This document shows, piece after piece, positions 32,857 to 40,657 of a DNA stretch of 53,470 nucleotides. Source of the stretch: Phenylobacterium sp. Its GTDB lineage: Bacteria; Pseudomonadota; Alphaproteobacteria; Caulobacterales; Caulobacteraceae. The stretch spans positions 1 to 53,470 of the forward strand of contig NZ_SSMX01000056.1 in the NCBI RefSeq assembly GCF_004799515.1. Reading direction: 5' to 3'. Below the pieces are notes generated by a model. The model saw only the letters and a list, made by a program, of their open reading frames with translations. It did not search any database and was not told the DNA's origin. A program made the position numbers and the translations under genes. The number at the start of each line of letters is the position of its first letter. Position 1 is the stretch's first letter.

Positions 32857-33699
32857 TCATTCCGCGGCGATCAGCTGGGGCGCCTTCACCGCGTCCGTCA
32901 CCTCTTCACAGATGACGGCGAATTCGGTCAGGCGAGACGGCCCAAAGGAATGGGTCATGGCCACGTCGGCCGCGTCGCGCCCGCGCGCGATCACCACCCG
33001 GCCGATCCGGGGCGTGTTATGGCGCGCGTCGAACGTGTACCAGCCGCCCTCCAGGTAGACCTCGAACCAGGCGCTGAAGTCCATCGGCGCGTCCACCGGC
33101 GGAATACCGATGTCGCCCAGGTAGCCGTTGCAGTAGCGCGCCGGGATGTTCATCGCCCGGCACAGGGTCACCGCCAGGTGCGCGTAGTCCCGGCAGACGC
33201 CGACCTGCTCCTGATGGCCCTCAAGCGCCGTGCGGGTGGACCGCGCGTGCGGATAGCCGAAGGTGATCCGCCGGTGGACGTAGTCGACGATCGCCTGCAC
33301 CCGCGCCCATCCCTCAGGGACCTGCGCGAACAGTGACCAGGCGAGATCGCTCATGAGGTCCGTCTCGCAATACCGGCTGCCGAGCAGGAACGGCAGCGCC
33401 TCCGGCGGCAGGTCGCCGACCGGCACTTGCCGCGCCGCCCAATTCTGGACATCCGGCGCGCCGCTGTCGGCGATCAGGAAATCCGAGGCGAACACCGTGG
33501 TCCCCGCCGGCGCGACCAGCCGCGTCACCCGGTTGCCGAATTCGTCGGCGCAGCGCGCGACCGGCACGCCGCCGCTCGCCTGCACGTCGTCCGGCGTCAG
33601 CAGGTCGCCCAGCCGTTCGGGGCGGACACTGAGCTTCAGCAGCATGGGGGTGGGATAGGGACACTCGAGGGCGATGCGATATCCGGCGCGAATCTTCAT
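32857..33699 (-). CDS. Transglutaminase-like cysteine peptidase, first gene of the cluster
   Basis: The ATG at 33699 gives 280 residues starting MKIRAGYRIALECPYPTPML. The triad is visible: Cys in QVGVCRDYAHLAV, His in YTFDARHNTPRIG, and acidic residue in the following strand (ARGRDAADVAM). The C-terminus reads QLIAAE. This is a well-conserved bacterial subgroup that is usually an individual gene near ATP-grasp/alpha-E clusters. A 5'-truncated duplicate lies at 4455-4823. The frame extends upstream to 33870, but that part is Arg-rich and not family-like. It is followed by DUF2126 after 76 bases on the same strand. Confidence 0.9.
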   Translation of the reverse strand: MKIRAGYRIALECPYPTPMLLKLSVRPERLGDLLTPDDVQASGGVPVARCADEFGNRVTRLVAPAGTTVFASDFLIADSGAPDVQNWAARQVPVGDLPPEALPFLLGSRYCETDLMSDLAWSLFAQVPEGWARVQAIVDYVHRRITFGYPHARSTRTALEGHQEQVGVCRDYAHLAVTLCRAMNIPARYCNGYLGDIGIPPVDAPMDFSAWFEVYLEGGWYTFDARHNTPRIGRVVIARGRDAADVAMTHSFGPSRLTEFAVICEEVTDAVKAPQLIAAE

Positions 33700-33893
33700 A
33701 GGGCGGCTCGTGACGTGTTGGATGGAGACCCCGGCGGTCCCCGGTCGGGCAAGAACCCGTTCCCTTCTGCGGGGTTCCCAGCCCAGCGATCTGCGCCGCG
33801 GCGCCTTGAGGGCGACGACCCTCGGCCCGCAGGCCGCGCACCCGGCGAGCTGGCGGACGTGACACCGCAATTGCGATCAAGCAGCCTCAGCTT

Positions 33894-33913
33894 AGGGGGC
33901 TAGAACGCCCCCT
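33894..33913. promoter_or_regulatory. Perfect hairpin in the leader of the AraC gene
   Basis: AGGGGGC (33894-33900) and GCCCCCT (33907-33913) enclose a six-base loop, 19 bases upstream of the AraC start. No T-tract follows, so it is not a standard terminator. It could be an operator for the divergent promoters or a leader structure. Confidence 0.4.
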
Positions 33914-33932
33914 CCGAGCAACGAGGTGAATC

Positions 33933-34766
33933 ATGTCCGTGGTCGAGAGGGCAACTTGGGTGATCGAGCGAAATCTGACGCAAGAGCTAACCCTCGAGAG
34001 CTTGGCGCAGGCCTGCGGCGTTTCGCGCTTCCATCTGTCCCATGCGTTTGGGCAGACCGTCGGGCGGCCGGTGATCCAGTATCTGCGGGAGCGGCGGCTT
34101 AGCGAAGCGGCCTGCCGCCTGGCGCGGGAGAAGCGGGGCGTGTTGGATGTGGCGCTGGAGGTCGGCTATGGGTCCAATGAGGCTTTCACCCGTGCTTTTC
34201 GCGCTCTGCTAGGCGTCACCCCGGAGGCGGTGAAACGGCGCGCCGACCTGGCCGGCCTGGCGCTGGTCGAGCCGCTTCACCGCCTATTGTCGACGTCCGA
34301 ACCGCTCGAGGAGCCCCGACGGGAGACCCCCGGCGCACTGAATTTCATCGGCCTTGCAGAGAACCAACGCCTGGGGCGCACGGCTGGAATCCCCGGCCAA
34401 TGGGGTCGTTTCATGGAGCTCTTCGCCGCGATACCCGAAGTCATAGACCCGATCCCTTGGGGGGTCGCCTTTCCCGCGGACGATGACGGCCGATTCCGCT
34501 ACGTCGCTGCGGCGAAGGTGGCTGCGGGCGGCCTCGCGCCGCGGGGCCTGTCGCGTCTACGGCTGGAGGCCCAAACCTACCTGGTGTTTTGCCATCGCAC
34601 GCACGCGTCGCGCATCGGCGAGACCGTGGGCGCGATCTGGAACGACTGGCTGCCTGCCAGCGGCGCCGAGCCCGTTGACGCCCCCTCCCTGGAACGCCAC
34701 AGCGATGGCTTCGACACGACCACCGGCCTGGGGGGCGTGGAGATTTGGGTGCCGGTTCGGCTCTGA
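33933..34766 (+). CDS. AraC-family regulator with GyrI-like effector domain
   Basis: The 277-residue product has two AraC helix-turn-helix motifs in residues 8-105 (LTLESLAQACGVSRFHLSHAF and LDVALEVGYGSNEAFTRAFR). A GyrI-like small-molecule-binding domain follows from about residue 125 to the end (ending GLGGVEIWVPVRL). Such Rob/SoxS-GyrI fusions sense hydrophobic compounds and control efflux or stress genes. The gene is divergent from the transglutaminase cluster, separated by a 230-base region with a hairpin, so it may control that cluster; this is inferred from position only. Confidence 0.9.
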   Translation: MSVVERATWVIERNLTQELTLESLAQACGVSRFHLSHAFGQTVGRPVIQYLRERRLSEAACRLAREKRGVLDVALEVGYGSNEAFTRAFRALLGVTPEAVKRRADLAGLALVEPLHRLLSTSEPLEEPRRETPGALNFIGLAENQRLGRTAGIPGQWGRFMELFAAIPEVIDPIPWGVAFPADDDGRFRYVAAAKVAAGGLAPRGLSRLRLEAQTYLVFCHRTHASRIGETVGAIWNDWLPASGAEPVDAPSLERHSDGFDTTTGLGGVEIWVPVRL

Positions 34767-35033
34767 CGCCCGCCCTTCACGACCCTATAGCGGCCGTCCA
34801 CGCGAGATCGTAGGGTCGCAGGCTCTGTCTCGGGTCGCCCGCGGAGGGATCGTGACATCGACCCGCGGCGCCGATGGGGAAGGCGTGCGACCACCATCGC
34901 CGGATGCACCGTAGGGTTCATTCGGAAGCGGTGACCATGGCCTTTTCGAGTGGCGCGCGGGCGCCGGAGCGTGACATTGGCCGCTGCCTCGCCCCGCCCG
35001 CGCGAGGCCTTTGGAAATCGAGTGACCTCGCCC

Positions 35034-35204
35034 ATGAGACAGCTGGCCAAGTTTTCCCTGGAAATCCGCGAGACCGACTTCGTCATGCGGTTGACCGACG
35101 AGACCGGAGAGGTGGCCGAGTTCGCCAGCTCCCCCGAGCAACTCGACCTCGTCATCGACGTCTTCAACGACGTCCTCTCCGAGGAGGGCCAGAGCGAGGG
35201 ATAG
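35034..35204 (+). CDS. Small conserved-looking hypothetical protein
   Basis: The ATG at 35034 opens a 56-residue frame, MRQLAKFSLEIRETDFVMR followed by DETGEVAEFASSPEQLDLVI, ending SEEGQSEG. The alternating pattern and acidic C-terminal helix look like a small folded beta-alpha protein, and the codon use matches that of neighbouring genes. No family was recognised. A longer in-frame start at 34950 adds Arg-rich sequence that does not look coding. Confidence 0.6.
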   Translation: MRQLAKFSLEIRETDFVMRLTDETGEVAEFASSPEQLDLVIDVFNDVLSEEGQSEG

Positions 35205-35590
35205 ATCGCACGGCGAGCCGCGGTCGCAATCGACCAGCCATCGAGGGACGAGCCCAAATCGATGTCCGTGATCCGTCTCCCCAATACGGCGCGATGTTGA
35301 TGGGGCAGAGCGAATGCGGCCGGCCCGGCCTGTGCGACAACGAGCTCACGCCCTCGGCCAACAGGACCTCGCTCAGAAGGTCGCAGAGCTGAGCCGCCTC
35401 TTCGACCCGCCGCAGCGGCGGCTTTTGAGGAGGCTAAGAGCCTGCGCTTGAGCCAGCGCTGCGATTCCGGGGCGGCCCAGCGCACAATCCAGCGGATGCG
35501 GCTCGCTATAGGTGCGACCCCTCGATGACGGCTCGCCAATTGCGGAATCCTGTTGCGGCCGAGTGATTGCTCCGTTGAACTGCCGCCTCC
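35205..35590. other. Intergenic, no gene recognised
   Basis: No family-like product was found in any frame. The interval precedes the truncated LuxR-type gene and may contain its old promoter. Confidence 0.35.
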
Positions 35591-35870
35591 GTGTGCAGGG
35601 TCAGTCCGTTGGACCAGTCGGACTACAATCAGTTCCTCGACGTCGTTTATGACTCGGCGGTTGATCCCGGAGCCTGGCCTCAGGTGCTGCGCCGTTTCGC
35701 CGAACTGACCGGCGCAGAGTCCGCCCTGCTTATCCAGCAGGACGAGCAGATCGGGAAAGGCCAGGCCATCCGCGTCAATGTCGATCCCGACGCGGCCGAA
35801 CCCTACTACGGCCATTTCGCGACCCGGAACGTGCTGCACAATACGAAGGACCCGGTTGAGACCCTCAGAA
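35591..35870 (+). pseudogene. 3'-truncated LuxR-family regulator (N-terminal sensor only)
   Basis: A GTG at 35591 opens a frame reading DQSDYNQFLDVVYDSAVDPG then WPQVLRRFAELTGAESALLI and YYGHFATRNVLHNTKDPVET. This is the N-terminal sensory domain of a LuxR-family regulator usually about 370 residues long. From about 35870 the frame runs into sequence antisense to the end of the FixJ-like gene, giving a foreign tail (WATCQPAWPF) and a TGA at 35962. The HTH domain is absent. The gene has been cut by a rearrangement at about 35870, and its product is unlikely to regulate DNA. Confidence 0.7.
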
Positions 35871-35894
35871 AATGGTGCTCGAACGCTGCATGGG

Positions 35895-36503
35895 CTACAT
35901 GCCAGCCAGCATGGCCATTCGCAGAAGGCCGCCGGAACGCGACGCGCCCGTTTTCTGCATGATATCGGCGCGATGGACTTCCACCGTGCGTATGCTGATG
36001 CCGAACTCGTGGGCGATCGTCTTGTTGAGCTTGCCGGCGAGAATGCCGCCCAGGATGTCGCGCTGCCGCGGCGTGAGGGTCGCGAAAACCTTACGATAGT
36101 TGGCGACGTCATCGCCCCGCGCCGCGCTTTCTGATCCGACGAGAAGCGAGGCCTCAACGGCGGCGACCACGGCCGATTTGGCGAACGGCTTGACCAGGAA
36201 GTCGACCGCGCCGGCTTTCATCGCCTCGACCGCCAGGGCGATGTCACCATGGCCCGTCATGACGATGACCGGGTGAGTTGGCGCAACCGCCTTGAGGCGA
36301 TCCAGCAATTCCATACCGCCCATACCCGGCATGCGGACATCGGTGAGCACGCACCCGGGCGACAGGTTCACCACAGATCCAAGGAGGTCCTCCGCGGAGC
36401 TGTAGGTCATGGACGCGATGCCCGCCGACGCGAGCAGATAGACAAGGGTCTGCGCGACGGCCGGGTCATCGTCGACAATGTGGGCGTAGGCGATGCTAGC
36501 CAT
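35895..36503 (-). CDS. FixJ-type response regulator
   Basis: The 202-residue product has a receiver domain with VDDDPAV near the start, phospho-Asp in CVLTDVRMPGMGG near residue 54, and GHGDIALAVEAMKAGAVDFL with KPF near 104. A C-terminal LuxR-type HTH follows (LTPRQRDILGGILAGKLNKT, then ISIRTVEVHRADIMQKTGA). FixJ-type regulators act as phosphorylation-dependent activators. The ATG at 36503 lies eight bases inside the end of the upstream hybrid kinase gene, so the pair is translationally coupled and almost certainly forms one phosphorelay. Confidence 0.9.
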   Translation of the reverse strand: MASIAYAHIVDDDPAVAQTLVYLLASAGIASMTYSSAEDLLGSVVNLSPGCVLTDVRMPGMGGMELLDRLKAVAPTHPVIVMTGHGDIALAVEAMKAGAVDFLVKPFAKSAVVAAVEASLLVGSESAARGDDVANYRKVFATLTPRQRDILGGILAGKLNKTIAHEFGISIRTVEVHRADIMQKTGASRSGGLLRMAMLAGM

Positions 36504-38892
36504 CTGCAAAGGCCATTTCCAATCGCCGCGCCAATTCGGCGCGACGATAGGGTTTCGCCAGGAAGTCAGCACGCTCGACCAGCTCGCTGCTCAGACTCGC
36601 ATGGTCGGAGAAGCCAGAGGTGAACAGCGTCCGCAGTCCCGGGATGATGTCTTGCGCGCGCGTCGCCAGTTGCCGGCCGTTGATGCCGCCCGGCATCACG
36701 ATGTCGGTCATCAGCAGGTCGATGTCCGAGGCCTCGCCCAACCGCCTAAGGGCCCCCGGACCATCCTCTCTGGCCGTCACGCGGTAGCCGAGCGCGGTCA
36801 GTTGCCGTTCGACCTGACGGCGGAGGAGGTCGTCATCCTCGACCAGCAGTATGTGTCGGGCGACCGGCGGGGCGATGACCTCCTGGGGCTCCGGCGCGGA
36901 CACGATTTGCAGGGCGGGCACCGGCAGGTACAGGCTGATCGCTGTGCCAACGCCAGGCGCCGAGGTGATCTCCAAACGCCCGCCCGACTGGTTGGCGAAC
37001 CCGTAGACCATGCTCAGCCCCAGGCCGGAGCCCTTGCCCACGGCCTTGGTCGTGAAGAACGGTTCGAGCACCCGCTTCACGACCGCCTCGGTCATCCCTT
37101 CGCCCGTGTCCTCGACGGTGAGAACGACGAGGTCGGCGTCCGCCGCCGTGTCCGATGCGCCTGCGCAGCCTTTCGAGGGTTCGAGGCGCGCGCGGATGGA
37201 GAGACGCCCGCCTTCCGGCATGGCGTCGCGGGCGTTGATGCTCAGGTTGAGCAGGGCGGAGGTTAGCTGTGTCGGATCGGCGAGGCAGGCCAGCCCGTGC
37301 GGCGCGGCGACATCGATGTGAATGTTCGACCCGAGGGTTCGCTGAAGCAGGGGCGTGAGCGACTTGAAGAGCGCCGCGCAGTCCACGGTCTGCGGGCGGA
37401 GTGGCTGTTGCCGCGAGAATGCGAGGAGGCGGCTCACCAGGTCGGCCCCCCGTTCAGCCGCGTCCAGAACGAGCTGGGCGAGCGGCTCGAGATCGGGGCT
37501 GTCCGCGAGCCCTTCAGACAGCAGTTCCGCACTGCCGATGACCACCGTCAGCAGGTTGTTGAAATCGTGCGCCACGCCGCCGGTGAGCTGGCCCACGGCC
37601 TCCATCTTCTGCGCCTGGCGGAGCTTGTCCTCGGCCGCTTCGTGCTCGCGCATGTCGCGCGCGACGGCGAACATCGTCTGATGCTCGACCGACCAGACGG
37701 CCGACCACATCACCGGCACCGCCGTGCCGTCGCGATGCATATAGCGGTTGGTGAAGGCCTTGGTCGGAACGCCCCGCACGATCTCGACGGCGATCGCCGT
37801 GGTGGCCGCGACATCGTCCGGATGCACAAAATCGATGTAGGGGCGGCCCAGGAGCTCGTGGGGCGGATAACCCCAAAGGTCTTCGGCGTGCTTGCTGACC
37901 TTGGTGAACCGACCTTGCGCATCGATCGTGCTGATGACGTCGAGCGAATGGTCGAAGATCGTCTGCTTTACGCTGAGCGCGGCTTCCAGTTGTCGGCGGC
38001 CGGCCTCCAGCTCGTCGGCTGCGAGCTTTTCCCGCGTGACCTCGTGGCCCTGACAGAACACCCCGGTGACAACGTCCTCTGCGCCTCTGATCGGCTGAAG
38101 AACGAAATCGGCGTAGGCCGCTTGCATGGGGCCGTCGGCCGTCCGCTGAAGAAGGATCTTGGCCGCACGAGCGGCGTAGGGCGTCCCCCGCTCATAGACC
38201 CTGTGGATGAGCGCGAGCAGGCCCTGGGACGCGAACTCCGGAAGCACGTCGCCGATCGGCTGGCCCAGTACATCGCGATCGCCGATAAAGGCCGTTCCTG
38301 CGGCATTGATCAGTTCGAAGACGTGTTCCGGTCCGGTGAGGATCGCCAGGAACCCCGGGGCGTGATCGAACAGTTCGCGGATGCGCCGGACCTCGCCGCC
38401 CAGCAGGCGATTGCATTCATCGGCCACGAAATCCGCGAGGTCGGCCAGGCCCGCGGCCATGGCGGCGTCATAGGGGCGGGGCCGGATATCGAAGACCCGC
38501 AGGGCGCCCAGGCATCCGCCGTTCCACAAATGGATCGGCGCCGCGGCGCAGAACCGGATGCGCAGACCGTCTCGGACGCCGGGATGATCTCGCCAGTCGG
38601 GGTCCAGCTGCGCGTCTGAAATCCAATAGGGCTCGTTGGCGTGCTGCGCGATGAGCATGGCCGCGGCATCGTCGGCATGTTGGCCGGCGCGCTTCCCACG
38701 CCAGACCCGTCCGCCCTGGACGGCGATCATGTCGGCCTCAGGCGCGCCGAAAAGCTGCTCGGCCAAGCGACCCGCCCGAAGCGCGCTCGGCCGGATCGAC
38801 TCCAGCTTCAGCAAGCCAAGCGGGCCGAGATCGAAGTTTACAAGCTGCATATCGTCCGCAAGCTCGAGGCCGGGCAGATACTGCACTTTCAT
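36496..38892 (-). CDS. GAF/PAS hybrid sensor histidine kinase, partner of the FixJ-type regulator
   Basis: The 798-residue product contains, in order, a GAF-like domain (residues 10-160; SIRPSALRAGRLAEQLFGAP and FCAAAPIHLWNG), a first PAS (175-290), a second PAS (315-415; DVISTIDAQGRFTKVSKHAE), HisKA with phospho-His in GGVAHDFNNLLTVV near 437, HATPase with GKGSGLGLSMVYGFANQ near 620, and a receiver with EDDDLL and TDIVMPGG near 727. There are no membrane segments. The start at 38892 is the ATG closest to the GAF domain; a TTG at 38925 is also in frame. Its stop overlaps the FixJ-type start by eight bases. Confidence 0.9.
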   Translation of the reverse strand: MKVQYLPGLELADDMQLVNFDLGPLGLLKLESIRPSALRAGRLAEQLFGAPEADMIAVQGGRVWRGKRAGQHADDAAAMLIAQHANEPYWISDAQLDPDWRDHPGVRDGLRIRFCAAAPIHLWNGGCLGALRVFDIRPRPYDAAMAAGLADLADFVADECNRLLGGEVRRIRELFDHAPGFLAILTGPEHVFELINAAGTAFIGDRDVLGQPIGDVLPEFASQGLLALIHRVYERGTPYAARAAKILLQRTADGPMQAAYADFVLQPIRGAEDVVTGVFCQGHEVTREKLAADELEAGRRQLEAALSVKQTIFDHSLDVISTIDAQGRFTKVSKHAEDLWGYPPHELLGRPYIDFVHPDDVAATTAIAVEIVRGVPTKAFTNRYMHRDGTAVPVMWSAVWSVEHQTMFAVARDMREHEAAEDKLRQAQKMEAVGQLTGGVAHDFNNLLTVVIGSAELLSEGLADSPDLEPLAQLVLDAAERGADLVSRLLAFSRQQPLRPQTVDCAALFKSLTPLLQRTLGSNIHIDVAAPHGLACLADPTQLTSALLNLSINARDAMPEGGRLSIRARLEPSKGCAGASDTAADADLVVLTVEDTGEGMTEAVVKRVLEPFFTTKAVGKGSGLGLSMVYGFANQSGGRLEITSAPGVGTAISLYLPVPALQIVSAPEPQEVIAPPVARHILLVEDDDLLRRQVERQLTALGYRVTAREDGPGALRRLGEASDIDLLMTDIVMPGGINGRQLATRAQDIIPGLRTLFTSGFSDHASLSSELVERADFLAKPYRRAELARRLEMAFADG

Positions 38893-39284
38893 TTTGGGAC
38901 GTGGGCGACGCGGCCCGGCTTTCAACGACCGGAGGCTCGCGAAGCGAAAGCCGTACCCGGACAGAGATCGGCGCAGAGACTATTTTGGGTAGCAGTATGA
39001 ACCCGGACCTTAGCCGAATTCCCGCCTAGGGTGTGGTGTTTGTCCTACCGGAGGGTGCGACCAATGCGCCCGACGCGCCGGTGCGGCAAGTCGGAAATAC
39101 CGCGCCCGAGCGTCGGTGGGACTCGCTATGGGCGCCGCCGGCGTCCGCTGGCCAGCGCCGGCCGCTCCAGGGGGGCCCTGCTTTTCGGCCATCGGGGCTA
39201 CGGCTGGGACATGGACGAGGCGGGGCGTAATTCGCAACCAGGTGGCCAGGTCGCTCGCGATGATGAAGGAGCCCAGGCGCAGGA
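38893..39284. other. Intergenic, no gene recognised
   Basis: The stretch holds the kinase promoter and no recognisable gene. Frames on both strands are Arg/Pro/Ala-rich. Confidence 0.35.
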
Positions 39285-39760
39285 TCATGCGCTGGCCGCG
39301 CGCTTGAGAGGCGCCGTCGAATGCACGCCCCGCCGCGCGTTCAGCAGGCCGTCGAGCGCTTCCAAAGGACAAGCATGTCGATGGGTTTCGGCAGGTGGAG
39401 ATCCGCTCCAGCGGCCTCCGCCGCGGCGCGATGGATGGGCTCCACGTTGGCGGTGACCATGATGATCGGAAGGCGGGGCCGTCCCTCGGCGGCCTCTCGG
39501 CTTCGGATCGCCCGGGTGGCGCACAAGCCATCCATCACCGGCATCTGCATATCCATCAGGATAGCGTCGAAGGGCGTATCGCGTGAGGCGGCGACGCCCT
39601 GCGCCTCGTCGACCCCGCTGGCCGTCGTGCACCCAGCCGACTGCAGGATCGCTTCGGCGACCTTCCGATTGACCAGCAGGTCGGCCGTGGCCATGACCCC
39701 GTTCAGGGGTGTCCGCAGTTCGTGGCTCATGGGGGGGAGGAACGCCTCCCCCAACGTCCC
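39285..39760 (-). pseudogene. Hybrid histidine kinase remnant with internal deletion and frameshift
   Basis: The minus-strand frame reads FLPPMSHELRTPLNGVMATA, the phospho-His region of HisKA, and then passes directly into VNRKVAEAILQSAGC, the start of a receiver domain, with the whole ATPase domain missing. The receiver continues normally (FDAILMDMQMPVMDG with phospho-Asp, then PIIMVTANVEP and LHLPKPIDM). A one-base change near 39360 then moves the C-terminal helix (EALDGLLNAR) into another frame. Upstream of FLPPMSHELRTP no sensor domain is visible. It is a dead gene shaped by an in-frame deletion. Confidence 0.75.
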
Positions 39761-40080
39761 GCGCCGTGGCGCGGCTCGCGCCCGGCCTGGATGTTGACGA
39801 ACGTCCCAATGGTGAGACCTCCACAGGGCGGCGCTCAATACGCCAACCGAAGGCTGATCGTCGCCGAAGCGCCGCGGGGATTGATCTTGCGATTTGCGCG
39901 CACGTAGAACTACTTAGACAAGGCGAAGCGCGCGAACGCCGTGGCTTCAGACCCCCAGGGACCTTCCAGGCCGGGGCTGGCCTCTTCGCGGGCGTATGGA
40001 CGCCATAGACGGCGTCCGGAAGGCGCCGGGGCGGGAGGCGGACGGTTGCGGCGCGCGTGGATGGACCACCGCACGCTCGC

Positions 40081-40287
40081 TCATTCGTCCTCCTCTTCGC
40101 TCTCACGATCATATTTCTTCTTTTCAGCCCCGAAGAAGATCGCAGTGGGTACGCCGGCCAGGATCGCCGCGGCCGCCAATCCGACGCCGGCTCCGATTCC
40201 GCCAGCCATCGCGCCGCCCTGCGAATAGCCGATGGCCCATCCGCCCAAGGGCAGCAGAACGAGCGCCAGAATCGCGGCGAGGCACAT
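40081..40287 (-). CDS. Small two-TM membrane protein with acidic tail
   Basis: The ATG at 40287 has GGAGAG seven bases upstream. The 68-residue product has two hydrophobic, Gly/Ala-rich segments (about residues 2-20 and 28-52) and a charged tail (EKKKYDRESEEEDE). No family was recognised. The good ribosome site and membrane-protein pattern support it as a gene. It is divergent from the TPP-enzyme gene by about 370 bases. Confidence 0.6.
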   Translation of the reverse strand: MCLAAILALVLLPLGGWAIGYSQGGAMAGGIGAGVGLAAAAILAGVPTAIFFGAEKKKYDRESEEEDE

Positions 40288-40657
40288 GGAAGGCTCTCCG
40301 GCCAGAAGGGGGGTCGTAGACCAATTGCGGGCGGAGACTCAGTGCTCTCATGGGAGCGCTCGTTCCGCTGGACCGGCGCGTTTGGCGGGACGAGCCCGTC
40401 TGCCTAGGCAAAACGCAGCACAGCGCTTTTGGCGTTCGGGATCGTTGAACCGCTTGAAGAGCGACGCCGGCGCCTTGCGCCGCAGCGGTCGGCGAGGCCT
40501 CGACGAGTTGCGCCTCCATGGGTGCGCGAAGTCGAGGGGCAGGGGTGGGCTGGGAAGGGTGGTCATCGGCGAGGCGACCCGCCCCCGGCTTGCCGTCCAG
40601 CGACCGCGCAACCGATTGACGGCGACCTCGTTCGGGGCCCAGCGGATGGAGGCTGGC

